Source: Fidelibacterota bacterium (GTDB taxonomy: Bacteria > Fidelibacterota > UBA8477 > JABMPR01). Taken from it: DNA of 52,550 nt. The notes under the pieces were generated by a model. That model searched no databases and was not told the DNA's origin. It saw only the letters and a list, made by a program, of their open reading frames with translations. Below are positions 18,530 to 27,164 of the stretch, one piece after another. The stretch spans positions 1-52,550 of the forward strand of contig JABHBL010000110.1 of NCBI GenBank assembly GCA_018673925.1. Direction: 5' to 3'. Position 1 is the stretch's first letter, and the number at the start of each line of letters is the position of its first letter. Made by a program: the position numbers and the translations under genes.

Positions 18530-19534
18530 ATGCGTCTAAGTACAAATTACATGGGCTTGGAATTAAAGAATCCTTTAGTTCCCTCAGCTTCACCTATGAC
18601 TGAAAAGCTTGATCAAATCAAAATCCTGGAAGACAATGGTGCTTCCGCTGTGGTATTGTTCTCTCTCTTTGAAGAGCAAATCGAGCAGGAAGACAGTTCC
18701 ATTGAACATTTCATGGAGTATGGCACGGATTCATATGCTGAATCCCTGAGTTTTTTCCCACAGGCTCACGAATACCTGTCAGGTCCCGCAGACTATTTGG
18801 AAAATGTCCGCAAGATCAAAGAAGGCGTGGATATTCCAATCATTGCCAGTCTGAATGGAGCTACTCCTGGAGGGTGGATGCAATACGCCAAAAAATTGCA
18901 GGATGCTGGTGCAGATGGTCTGGAATTGAACATTCACTATTTACCCGTGGATTTCAATGAAAGCAGTGCCGATGTTGAAAAACGCTATACAGATATTGTG
19001 AGTTGGGTGAAATCTAATGTGGATATTCCAGTTGCTGTTAAAATTGGTTCCAGGTTCAGTTCACTCCCTGCCATGGCCAAGGCCTTAGAGGGGGTTGGCG
19101 CTGATGCTCTGGTCATGTTTAACCGTTTCTACCATCCAGATATCGATCTGGTGAAACTGGAAACCAAACGTCAGATTCATTTAAGCCACAGCAGGGATAT
19201 TCGTCTGCCCATGCGCTGGATATCTATCCTTCGTGGAAATGTGAACTTGAATTTTGCCGCCAGTGGTGGTGTTCACAGTGCCAAGGACGTGCTTAAACTT
19301 GTTATGTCAGGTGCTGATGTAACCATGTTGACATCTGCGCTCATGGCTTATGGTCCTGAACTGATCAAAACCATCGAAGCAGATTTGATTACCTGGATGG
19401 ATGAGAATGAATATCAAAGCATTTCCCAGATGAAGGGAAGCATGAGCTTAATTCATTCACCAAAACCACAAACTTTGGTTCGTGATAACTATATGCGAAC
19501 GCTATTGGATTTTCAGGCCAATAATAAGTTTTAA
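18530..19534 (+). CDS. Dihydroorotate dehydrogenase-like FMN protein
   Basis: The 334-residue TIM-barrel protein opens with LSTNYMGLELKNPLVPSASP, as in class 1 dihydroorotate dehydrogenases, and keeps the FMN-binding ends (VAVKIGSRF; AASGGVHSAKDVLKLVMSGAD). Proteins of this subgroup often sit beside nifJ and are usually annotated as DHOD-like; it is not clear that they make orotate. The catalytic base region (ELNIHYLPVDFNES) differs from classic PyrD (ELNISCPN), which supports a different substrate. It follows nifJ by 26 bases with AAAGGA as ribosome binding site, and a strong terminator closes the unit. Confidence 0.85.
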   Translation: MRLSTNYMGLELKNPLVPSASPMTEKLDQIKILEDNGASAVVLFSLFEEQIEQEDSSIEHFMEYGTDSYAESLSFFPQAHEYLSGPADYLENVRKIKEGVDIPIIASLNGATPGGWMQYAKKLQDAGADGLELNIHYLPVDFNESSADVEKRYTDIVSWVKSNVDIPVAVKIGSRFSSLPAMAKALEGVGADALVMFNRFYHPDIDLVKLETKRQIHLSHSRDIRLPMRWISILRGNVNLNFAASGGVHSAKDVLKLVMSGADVTMLTSALMAYGPELIKTIEADLITWMDENEYQSISQMKGSMSLIHSPKPQTLVRDNYMRTLLDFQANNKF

Positions 19535-19551
19535 CTGATTTCCTTTTGGTT

Positions 19552-19585
19552 GCGGGGCTCGAATTTACGAGTCCCGCTTTTTTTT
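19552..19585 (+). terminator. Rho-independent terminator ending the nifJ unit
   Basis: GCGGGGCTCG (19552-19561) pairs with CGAGTCCCGC (19568-19577) with one G-T wobble around a six-base loop, followed by eight T. Confidence 0.9.
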
Positions 19586-19683
19586 ATAAGCAATACCGAT
19601 TTTTTTGCAGGTCATGATTATATTATGCGATCGTAGAGCAACTAGCTGTGATCTCACCTTAGCTAATGGTTATAGGAAGAAAA

Positions 19684-19935
19684 ATGATGACATCAAATGA
19701 ATCAAATGAACGCAAGGGCTTTTGTCCTGTCTATGACATCGAATGTCCATCAGGTCCTGAAGCCGCTAATGATTGTGAAAATCGCTTCAAAAGCGACTAC
19801 AATCCTTTGACCAGTTTTCGCGATTCTGAAATAGAGCATTGTGCCATTTACCGCATGGAACAGAAGTCAGCGCTCCAAAAAGAATCAGATGAAGATGACG
19901 AAGACATTGACAATTCATCCAAGGATGGGGAGTAA
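19684..19935 (+). CDS. Small four-cysteine acidic protein, unknown
   Basis: From ATG 19684 (AGGAAG just upstream; an ATG at 19666 is also in frame but has no ribosome site) the protein has 83 residues. It has four cysteines: CPVYDIECP close together, a third in ANDCENR and a fourth in IEHCAIY. The last 20 residues are mostly Asp, Glu and Ser. The cysteines could bind a metal or cluster; I recognise no family. The stop is only five bases before the GTG of a ferritin-like gene, so the two are probably co-translated and may share an iron or oxidative-stress role. Confidence 0.65.
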   Translation: MMTSNESNERKGFCPVYDIECPSGPEAANDCENRFKSDYNPLTSFRDSEIEHCAIYRMEQKSALQKESDEDDEDIDNSSKDGE

Positions 19936-19940
19936 TATTT

Positions 19941-20462
19941 GTGAACACCGCTGAAAAAACGTCTGAATTTAAATCCGTTCAAGATGTGCTCAAACGAGCC
20001 ATCCTTCTAGAAATGAATGGCAAAGAGTTTTTTGCCATGGCTGCCAAAACAGCCACCTCTGCAGTAGCCAAAGAACTTTTTGAGCACATGGTGAAAGAGG
20101 AAGAGCATCATTTAAAAATTCTGCAATTGACTTTTAAACGGCATCTGGATGAGGGTAAAGTTGTCCTACCCACAGAGGAAGAACTTCAATTTGGTTTTAA
20201 AGACCCCATCATTGATAAATCCTTTCTTATGGAATTGAGAAATAGTGATTTTGATTCCTCAGCTATAAGTATTGCCCTCACATTGGAAGAGCGTGCTTTT
20301 AAATTTTATCAGAAAGAGGAACAAGCAGCCACTGATCCAGATATCAAGCAGCTTTTTACCTGGCTCACTGACTGGGAGATTGATCATCATCAAAAGCTCA
20401 TGGCACTTGAGGAGGATTTCAGGCAGGAAGTCTGGAACGACTCCAATTTTTGGCCAATGTGA
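19941..20462 (+). CDS. Ferritin-like / rubrerythrin-type diiron protein
   Basis: The 173-residue helical protein has two helix pairs with metal-ligand patterns: LLEMNGKEFFAMAAK followed by VKEEEHHLKIL, and ALTLEERAFKFYQKEEQ followed by WEIDHHQKL. This E...ExxH twice arrangement is that of the rubrerythrin-type ferritin-like four-helix bundle. It lacks the C-terminal rubredoxin domain of classic rubrerythrin. A role in peroxide or iron handling is likely. It starts at GTG 19941 with GGGGAG upstream, five bases after the four-cysteine protein, and a terminator follows 28 bases after the stop. Confidence 0.85.
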   Translation: MNTAEKTSEFKSVQDVLKRAILLEMNGKEFFAMAAKTATSAVAKELFEHMVKEEEHHLKILQLTFKRHLDEGKVVLPTEEELQFGFKDPIIDKSFLMELRNSDFDSSAISIALTLEERAFKFYQKEEQAATDPDIKQLFTWLTDWEIDHHQKLMALEEDFRQEVWNDSNFWPM

Positions 20463-20489
20463 TCAACTCAATTCTACAATAAATCATAA

Positions 20490-20517
20490 AAACGCGGGAT
20501 CCCACCGCGTTTTTTTA
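20490..20517 (+). terminator. Rho-independent terminator after the ferritin-like gene
   Basis: AAACGCGG (20490-20497) pairs with CCGCGTTT (20505-20512) around a seven-base loop, followed by T. Confidence 0.88.
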
Positions 20518-20623
20518 TAACCCAATCCAAATTGTCACTAATTCTTTAATGTATTCATGCTTAGAGATATTGCACCCTGAGGATCAGTGACCTATTTTCC
20601 GTTAATATATTTTGAGGAAATTT

Positions 20624-22603
20624 ATGAAACGTTTCACATACATATTTAGCATTCTTGTCATGAGTTCGGTCTTTGCCCAGGTTTATGAAAACACAAACGT
20701 TCCCTGTAAGCCTATCTCAGAGATGACCGCCCACTACAACTCCCTGGCAAAAGCTTCCCAAAGGGCTGACATTTTTGACTACGATGTTCATTATTATAAT
20801 ATTGAATTGGACATAAATATTGGTCCTGAGACCATTTATGGAAATGTAGAGGTCCACGTGGTATCAGAAGTTGATAATCTGGAGAGCATCCAACTTGACT
20901 TTGCCAGTGGCATGACTGTAGATGCAGTCACCCATAACGGGGCAACTTTTAATCACTTCTCAGATCTGATTAGCATCGCATTAGATGGTAGCTACAATGT
21001 TGGAGAATCTTTTGTTGTTGGTATCCAATATCATGGACATCCTCTACAAGGGGGCTTTCAAGCCTTCGCTTTTGGTAATCAGTTTAATGATACCGACCGT
21101 CCTCCTATGATTTCAACCCTGAGCGAACCATATGGTGCTCGATCCTGGTGGCCCTGTAAAGATGTACCCACGGACAAAGCTGACTCAGTGAGGATATCCC
21201 TAACCACCGATGCCGCCTATGATGCTGTAGCCAATGGATTGCTTGTTTCAGAAACATTAAATCTGGATGATACAAAAACTACAATATGGGAACATAAATA
21301 TCCAATAACCACTTATCTAGTCTCATTGGCTATAACTGATTATACCTATTGGACAGAAATGCATCATTTCGCAGATGGTGATTCCATGCCCCTGGAATAT
21401 TGGATGTATCCCTCTTCTGCAACGGCATCCATAGTCGAGCGCTGGAATCGCACTGCCGGTATGCTTGATATCTTCGGTGAATACTTTGGAAAATATCCAT
21501 TTGCCGAGGAAAAGTATGGTATGGCCCAATTCCAATGGGGTGGTGCCATGGAGCATCAGACTTGTTCCAGTATGGGCTCTTATGGTGAAAATACAATTGC
21601 CCATGAGTTGGCTCACCAGTGGTGGGGAGATCTGGTCACTTGCAGTAATTTCCATCACATTTGGATCAATGAAGGTTTTGCCACCTACTCTGAAGCCCTT
21701 TATTGGGGGGCTAAGCATGGGGAGGATGCTTATCATGAGCATATGGCCTCCAAGGTGAATAATGTGAACAGTTCAGTGTATCGGCCAGATACCAGTAGTG
21801 TAGGAGCAATTTTTAGCTACTCCATGGTCTACCAAAAAGGTGCCTGGGTGTTGCATATGCTAAGACATGTGGTAGGGGATGATACCTTTTTTGCCAGCCT
21901 GGCAGCCTACCGCGATGAGTTCCAGTTCAGTACGGCATCCACGGAGGATTTCCAGGGTGTTGTTGAAGAGGTTTGGGGTCAGGATTTGGAATGGTATTTT
22001 GACCAATGGATTTACGGAATTGGGAGGCCCTCCTATACATGGTGGTGGAGCGCGGGTGAAGAAGATGAATTTGGGAATTCAGAGGTGACTGTGCATGTTG
22101 AACAGATTCAAAGCAACTCTCTGCCCGTCTTCAAAATGCCAATTGATCTAAAATTTAGCGATGGCACCAATGAATTGAATATGGTCATCTGGGATTCCTT
22201 GAGATCTCAGGATTTTAACTTCACTTTAAATTTTGTCCCGACTTCACTTAGTTTTGATGAAAATGAGTGGATACTTAAAAGTGCCAATCAGGTTGCCAGT
22301 GCTGACGGAGGTTTCAGCCCAGAAAATTTTAAACTTCATGCAGCTTACCCGAATCCCTTCAATGGTGAAGTGAATATCCCTTATACAACAGGTCCCCAGT
22401 TCCGGGGAACACTTACCATCTACGATCTTCGGGGGAGCGAAGTGTATTCCACATCTCTAAACCATGCTGCTGCAGCTGAGTATGAAGCACGCTGGGATGG
22501 CAAGGATAATCATGGAATGAATCTTGGATCTGGTGTGTATATCGCACAGATCAACTCACCTGGATATGGATCCTTCTCACAAAAAATTTCAATCTTGAAA
22601 TAA
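20624..22603 (+). CDS. Secreted M1-family aminopeptidase with C-terminal sorting domain
   Basis: Start ATG 20624 is chosen over the in-frame TTG at 20612 because GAGGA sits just before it and a good signal peptide (ending SSVFAQ) follows. The 659-residue protein has the M1 N-terminal beta-domain, the substrate motif GGAMEHQT (GAMEN-like, with His for Asn), the zinc motif HELAHQWWGD with the third ligand in NEGFATYSEALYW, and a C-terminal sorting domain from AAYPNPFNGEVNIPY to the end (SGVYIAQI). It would remove N-terminal amino acids from peptides outside the cell. The GAMEH variant is seen in some M1 proteases and may alter N-terminus recognition. Confidence 0.93.
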   Translation: MKRFTYIFSILVMSSVFAQVYENTNVPCKPISEMTAHYNSLAKASQRADIFDYDVHYYNIELDINIGPETIYGNVEVHVVSEVDNLESIQLDFASGMTVDAVTHNGATFNHFSDLISIALDGSYNVGESFVVGIQYHGHPLQGGFQAFAFGNQFNDTDRPPMISTLSEPYGARSWWPCKDVPTDKADSVRISLTTDAAYDAVANGLLVSETLNLDDTKTTIWEHKYPITTYLVSLAITDYTYWTEMHHFADGDSMPLEYWMYPSSATASIVERWNRTAGMLDIFGEYFGKYPFAEEKYGMAQFQWGGAMEHQTCSSMGSYGENTIAHELAHQWWGDLVTCSNFHHIWINEGFATYSEALYWGAKHGEDAYHEHMASKVNNVNSSVYRPDTSSVGAIFSYSMVYQKGAWVLHMLRHVVGDDTFFASLAAYRDEFQFSTASTEDFQGVVEEVWGQDLEWYFDQWIYGIGRPSYTWWWSAGEEDEFGNSEVTVHVEQIQSNSLPVFKMPIDLKFSDGTNELNMVIWDSLRSQDFNFTLNFVPTSLSFDENEWILKSANQVASADGGFSPENFKLHAAYPNPFNGEVNIPYTTGPQFRGTLTIYDLRGSEVYSTSLNHAAAAEYEARWDGKDNHGMNLGSGVYIAQINSPGYGSFSQKISILK

Positions 22604-22667
22604 TTCCCGACTGCATTTGAGCTAAACAATACACTTCCAAGAGGGTTATTTTGCCTGGCCATCTGGT

Positions 22668-22684
22668 TTGGCAACATATTTGCC
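22668..22684 (+). promoter_or_regulatory. Sigma-54-like promoter before the small membrane protein
   Basis: TTGGCAACATATTTGCC has TGGCA, six bases, then TTGC, with the GG (-24) and GC (-12) exactly in register for sigma-54. The predicted transcription start is near 22695, about 35 bases before the ATG at 22731. Confidence 0.5.
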
Positions 22685-22730
22685 TTTATGTCATCGTAAC
22701 GAAAAATTTTCAGCGAGATGACAGGAAGCT

Positions 22731-22922
22731 ATGAAAGAAGAAAAAAAAGTCGGATACTCAGCCCTGGTTGTCGGTGCTATCTCCCTTGGAGAAGCATGGA
22801 TGAATATTCTGGGTGGAGCAGCAGATGCTTTTGACATCTTCTTCTTGGGGCTGGGGCTCGTTGCGAGCCTGGCAGGGATCGCATTGATAATTCAAAAGGG
22901 TGGTTCAACTGTTGAGGAATAG
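22731..22922 (+). CDS. Small two-helix membrane protein, unknown
   Basis: The 63-residue protein starts MKEEKKVGYSALVVG and has two hydrophobic segments (about 9-27 and 34-53) separated by GGAADAFD, then a short acidic end. A ribosome site (ACAGGAAG) precedes the ATG. No family is recognised. It stands alone between the aminopeptidase and the Rrf2 regulator and is preceded by a close sigma-54-like promoter match, which supports it being a real, regulated gene. Confidence 0.6.
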   Translation: MKEEKKVGYSALVVGAISLGEAWMNILGGAADAFDIFFLGLGLVASLAGIALIIQKGGSTVEE

Positions 22923-23084
22923 TCCTTAACTATGAGCATACTCAATTGGAAACATTCTATTAAAAATTGAAACTTCATCTGGGATTTCTCGCTATTAAGA
23001 GTAATATTCTCACAAATAGTAGTTTGAAAGAGTAACGCCCAGTTGTAGGACATTTGACTGGTAAATGAGACAAGGAGTTATATT

Positions 23085-23486
23085 GTGATTCGTTTAACTA
23101 AAGCAGGGGAATATGGACTGAGAGCCGTTAGGTATCTGGTCGAAAATGGAGATGAAAGCCGCATCAGTATTGGTGATATCTCAGAGAATAAAAAAATCCC
23201 TGAACCATTTCTCAGAAAATTGTTCAAACCCCTTGTCCAGCAGGGAATAATAAATAGTACACGTGGTGTGTCAGGTGGCGTGCGCTTGGCCCGTGATCCC
23301 AAGGAAATTACAGTTCTGGAAGTTGTTGAAGCTTTGGAAGGGCCTCTGGCCTTGAACGAATGTCTTCTTGAAGATGCGTCCTGTGAATTCCTCAGTGAAT
23401 GCGGCATGCACGATGTATGGGAAGAGGCACAAGCCGCCATGGCAAAGGTCCTGCGATCAAAGAATTTAACTGATCTTACTCGCTAA
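23085..23486 (+). CDS. Rrf2-family transcriptional regulator with cluster cysteines
   Basis: A 133-residue DNA-binding protein: the N-terminal winged helix (LTKAGEYGLRAVRYL; IPEPFLRKLFKPL; GVSGGVRLARDP) is clearly Rrf2. Cysteines at 93, 100 and 106 and a His at 109 match in spacing the [2Fe-2S] ligands of IscR (three Cys and one His), so it probably senses iron-sulfur cluster status, redox state or nitric oxide. It starts at GTG 23085 with AAGGAG upstream and lies 43 bases before the transketolase-like gene, the most likely neighbour under its control. It has none of the isc/suf genes beside it, so it need not be IscR itself. Confidence 0.9.
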   Translation: MIRLTKAGEYGLRAVRYLVENGDESRISIGDISENKKIPEPFLRKLFKPLVQQGIINSTRGVSGGVRLARDPKEITVLEVVEALEGPLALNECLLEDASCEFLSECGMHDVWEEAQAAMAKVLRSKNLTDLTR

Positions 23487-23529
23487 ATTCTCAAAGGTTA
23501 TATGTAATTAAGATTTAAATGAGGGAAAC

Positions 23530-25854
23530 ATGACAACCGAGACATCAAAACTGCAAGTTGCACCGGAAATTTATCCAAAATGGGAAAAAATCAAGGATAT
23601 GACCGATCAGCTGATTGATATTATGCTCAATCTGCGACAAAGTGGTCATCCTGGAGGTTCACGTTCCAAAGTACATATGTTGGTTTCACTATTTTTAGGT
23701 GGACCCATGCGTTGGGATATCAGAAATCCACAAAAACGTTTTGGTGATAAATTTATTCTCTCTGCTGGTCATGTTGTTCCAGGAATGTATGCCCTGCTGG
23801 CGGTTCTGAACGAATCGTTGCGTCGTAAATATGCAGAAACAAAAGATGAACGCTATAACCTTGGATCTGCCGATCGCGTTTTAACCTGGGAAGATCTGCT
23901 TACGCTGAGAAATAAGGGCGGTCTCCCTGGACATGCTGAAATGGCAGGCAAAACCAATATTTTTAAAGCCAACACTGGACCATCTGGTCACGGAATGCCA
24001 GTAGCTGTTGGTGAAGCCATGGCCCTCAAATATGCCGGTGCTGAAGATGTCCGCGTTTTCGCCATTGAAGGTGAAGGGGGCTTGACTCCCGGTGTGACCC
24101 ATGAATCCTTAAACTCCGCCTATGGATTGGGTCTGGGTAATCTGCACTTTCTTGTGGACTGGAACGATTTTGGAATCGATGATCGTCCGTTCTCATCTGT
24201 GGTTTACGGAACACCAGAAGATTGGTTCGCCCCCCATGGGTGGCGTGTTTTTGGTGCCCAGGATGGTTCGGATTGGGAAAGCACCAACACAGCGCTCCAG
24301 GAGATGGCTTTTGACGAGAACTCAGAAGGTGCTCCAGCCATGGCCTGGTTTAAAACCCGCAAAGGCCGCGGTTATGGCGTCTATGACAACAAGTCTCACG
24401 GTGCTGCTCACAAATTCAATAATCCTACTTACTGGCAGACAAAACAAGATTTTACCGATACATACGGAATCCAGTTCGAAGGGATGGGGGAAAGTGGACC
24501 TGATACCAAAGCTGAGCGGACGGAACAAGCTCGCATCAATATGGAAAAAGTTTTCCAGGTATTTGATCAGGACCCTGAATTGCTCAATTATCTGGCAGAT
24601 CGCCTGGTTGAGCTGGGAGAGGGTGTCCCCGAGGACAATGAACGAGTTTGGATTGATACCTCAAGAAACCCATTGAATGATCCAGTATTGACTGATCTTA
24701 AAGCTTTACCGCCAGAACTTTTTGTACAGCCTGGTGAAGTGGCACCAAATCGTGGTGGTTTTTCTAAATACGCTTCCTATTTGAATGCTTATGTAAGTAA
24801 AAATTATGGACGTCCCCTGGTGCTGGCCATGTCAGCTGATCTGGCAGATTCCACAAATATTTCTGGTTTTGGTAAGCCCTTTGGGGATACTCCAGGTTAT
24901 GGTTTCTATGATAGAAACGACAACACTAAAGGAACGATGCTACCACAGGCTATTACCGAATTCGCCAATGCAGGTATATGTACTGGAATTGCAGCAACCA
25001 ATTTTTCGAAGACGCCGGAAGCAGAATTTAACGGCTTCTTTGCAGCCTGCTCTACTTATGGATCTTTTTCCTATCTAAAATATGGTTCCTTTAGAATCTT
25101 TAGTCAGATGGTACAAGATGCTGAAGTGAAGTTAGGAAAGGTTATCTGGGTTGCAGGTCACTCTGGACCAGAAACTGCAGAAGATTCACGAACACATTTT
25201 GGAATCTATTCACCTGCAGTTACCCAGCTTTTCCCCAAGGGCAAGGTCATCAATTTATATCCATGGGAGCACAATGAAGTGGCACCCATGTTGACAGCTG
25301 CCCTGGCAACGGATGTTCCAGTGATTGCCCTCCATCTAACTCGACCTGGAGTTGAAGTGCCAGATCGTAAAAAGTTAGGGATGGCTTCTTACATGGATGC
25401 TGCCAAAGGCGCGTACATCATTCGAGATTACAAATCTGATCGTCCGAAAATGGGTACTATTTTTGTACAGGGTACAGCCACGACAGCAAGTCTACTCCAG
25501 CTATTACCCGAACTGGATAAGCGCGGTTTGAATGTGAAACTTGTTGCCGCAAGTAGTCCACAGCTATTTGATTTACAATCTGAAGCCTATCGTCAGGAAA
25601 TCGTAAGCGACTCTGATTGGTTGAATTCTACCTTCATCACAAATGGTTCCGCTATTGCCATGCAGGATTGGACAGGCAACCGCTTGTCAATAGAGTATGC
25701 CATGACTGCTGATTGGGATGATAATTGGAGGTCAGGTGGTTCTCTGGAAGAGGTGATGGAAGAAGCCCATCTTTCAGAACGTTGGTTGCTGGAAGGTATT
25801 GAACGTTTTGCCAACGATCGTGAAGCACGCATGAAACGCCTGGGAATGGTCTAA
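23530..25854 (+). CDS. Transketolase-like thiamine diphosphate enzyme (large form)
   Basis: The 774-residue protein has the transketolase layout: TPP domain with SGHPGGSRSK (residues 38-47), LSAGHVVPGMYALL and GPSGHGMPVAVGEAMAL; pyrimidine-binding domain from about 430; and a C-terminal domain. It is roughly 100 residues longer than ordinary transketolase. The cofactor motif GDG is here GEG (181-183, IEGEGGLTPG), with the partner Asn in LVDWNDFGID (Asn212) kept. Such transketolase-like proteins are common in marine uncultured groups; whether it does pentose-phosphate transfer or acts on another ketose is uncertain. It follows the Rrf2 regulator by 43 bases and precedes an aminotransferase by 29 bases. 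Confidence 0.8.
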   Translation: MTTETSKLQVAPEIYPKWEKIKDMTDQLIDIMLNLRQSGHPGGSRSKVHMLVSLFLGGPMRWDIRNPQKRFGDKFILSAGHVVPGMYALLAVLNESLRRKYAETKDERYNLGSADRVLTWEDLLTLRNKGGLPGHAEMAGKTNIFKANTGPSGHGMPVAVGEAMALKYAGAEDVRVFAIEGEGGLTPGVTHESLNSAYGLGLGNLHFLVDWNDFGIDDRPFSSVVYGTPEDWFAPHGWRVFGAQDGSDWESTNTALQEMAFDENSEGAPAMAWFKTRKGRGYGVYDNKSHGAAHKFNNPTYWQTKQDFTDTYGIQFEGMGESGPDTKAERTEQARINMEKVFQVFDQDPELLNYLADRLVELGEGVPEDNERVWIDTSRNPLNDPVLTDLKALPPELFVQPGEVAPNRGGFSKYASYLNAYVSKNYGRPLVLAMSADLADSTNISGFGKPFGDTPGYGFYDRNDNTKGTMLPQAITEFANAGICTGIAATNFSKTPEAEFNGFFAACSTYGSFSYLKYGSFRIFSQMVQDAEVKLGKVIWVAGHSGPETAEDSRTHFGIYSPAVTQLFPKGKVINLYPWEHNEVAPMLTAALATDVPVIALHLTRPGVEVPDRKKLGMASYMDAAKGAYIIRDYKSDRPKMGTIFVQGTATTASLLQLLPELDKRGLNVKLVAASSPQLFDLQSEAYRQEIVSDSDWLNSTFITNGSAIAMQDWTGNRLSIEYAMTADWDDNWRSGGSLEEVMEEAHLSERWLLEGIERFANDREARMKRLGMV

Positions 25855-25883
25855 CTTCCCGACGATAATTATAAAGGTCTAAA

Positions 25884-27077
25884 ATGAGAAAATTTGCAAA
25901 TCGTTACGGCCGTCTGGGAACAGAGACCGCCTTCGCAGTAGGCGCTGATGCAGCAGCCTGGTCTGCCAAGGGAAACAAGGTTTATCCATTCCATCTAGGG
26001 GACATGAACATCACCACGCCTGAGTATATCCGGGATGCAGCCATGAAAGCAGCTCGTGATGGAAAAACGGGTTATGCTCCAGGTCCTGGTATTTTGCCAT
26101 TGCGTGAAGCATTGGCCGAAGATATTGGAATGGCGCGTGGACTCAATTATACAGCAGAAAACATTTCTGTCCAACCTGGTGGCAAACCAGTTATTGGTAA
26201 ATTTTTAGGTGTGCTTCTGGAAGAGGGTGCTGAAGCCTTGTATCCAAATCCTGGGTATCCAATTTACGAATCTCAGATAGAATATCTCGGTGGTAAAGCC
26301 CTTCCATATGGCTATGTGACTACTGAGACAGGTTTCGCCATTAACAAGGAAGAAATAGAGAAGCAGATCACTGATAAGACCACGGTGATAGTATACAATA
26401 ATTATCAGAATCCTATCGGTGCTGAATCGACTGAAGCTGAGATGAAGTGGGTCGCAGACCTGGCCATCAAGCATGACCTCTGGGTGCTCTCCGATGAAGC
26501 TTATTTTGAAGTTCGCTATTCTGGTCGCAGCAAGAGTATCGCCTCTCTGCCTGATATGGCTGAACGCACGGTGATCCTGTATACATTTTCAAAAAAATTC
26601 GCCATGACAGGTTGGCGTCTGGGATGTGCAGCGGGACCAACGGATGTGATTGAAGCCATTTCAAAATTCAATACCAACCAGGAATCTTGCTCAAATCATT
26701 TTGTTCAGATGGCAGGTCTGGCTTGTTTAAGTGGACCCGCAGGACCTCAGAATGATATCCTCGACCAGTTAAAACTTAGACGTGATGCCTTAGTGGATGC
26801 ACTTCTGGCAATCGACGGAGTGAAAGTTTCAAAACCGGAAACTACCTTCTATCTGTTCCCGGATGTTACCGACATCTTCAAGCGGAAGGGCTATACAGAT
26901 TCTTCAAAATTCCGTCTGGATGCTCTCTATGAAACCGGTGTATCTTTCTGTTCACGCGAGCACTTTGGTAGACCTCTGCCAGGGGAAGACAAAGTCTTTA
27001 TCCGTTTTGCATATAGTGGTATTAACGTGGATCAGATTCAGGAAGGCCTGGCAGCCTTAAAAGGCTTCTGGGAGTAG
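25884..27077 (+). CDS. PLP-dependent aminotransferase, class I/II
   Basis: The 397-residue fold-type I enzyme has the expected marks: GYAPGPGILPLREALA (substrate entry), NNYQNPIGAE (cofactor ring Asn), LSDEAYFEVRY (Asp and Tyr to PLP) and YTFSKKFAMTGWRLG with the Schiff-base Lys. The class I pattern is like aspartate or aromatic aminotransferases; the substrate cannot be told. It lies 29 bases after the transketolase-like gene with TAAAGG before the ATG, so both are likely under the same Rrf2-linked promoter. Confidence 0.9.
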   Translation: MRKFANRYGRLGTETAFAVGADAAAWSAKGNKVYPFHLGDMNITTPEYIRDAAMKAARDGKTGYAPGPGILPLREALAEDIGMARGLNYTAENISVQPGGKPVIGKFLGVLLEEGAEALYPNPGYPIYESQIEYLGGKALPYGYVTTETGFAINKEEIEKQITDKTTVIVYNNYQNPIGAESTEAEMKWVADLAIKHDLWVLSDEAYFEVRYSGRSKSIASLPDMAERTVILYTFSKKFAMTGWRLGCAAGPTDVIEAISKFNTNQESCSNHFVQMAGLACLSGPAGPQNDILDQLKLRRDALVDALLAIDGVKVSKPETTFYLFPDVTDIFKRKGYTDSSKFRLDALYETGVSFCSREHFGRPLPGEDKVFIRFAYSGINVDQIQEGLAALKGFWE

Positions 27078-27164
27078 CCCCGATAATACCAGTCAATTAA
27101 CATAAGTATTTTAACCAGATGACATCTTCTTTGGAGGTGTCATCTTGATTTTGGATAGGTTTAT

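Noticed and set aside
21323..21742. Open frame of 139 codons on the minus strand within the aminopeptidase gene
   Set aside because: It lies wholly opposite the HELAHQ region of a clear M1 peptidase and shows no recognisable domain.
24122..24676. Open frame of 184 codons in another frame within the transketolase-like gene
   Set aside because: It is a shadow of the real frame; its composition is unlike a protein and the main frame carries all family motifs.
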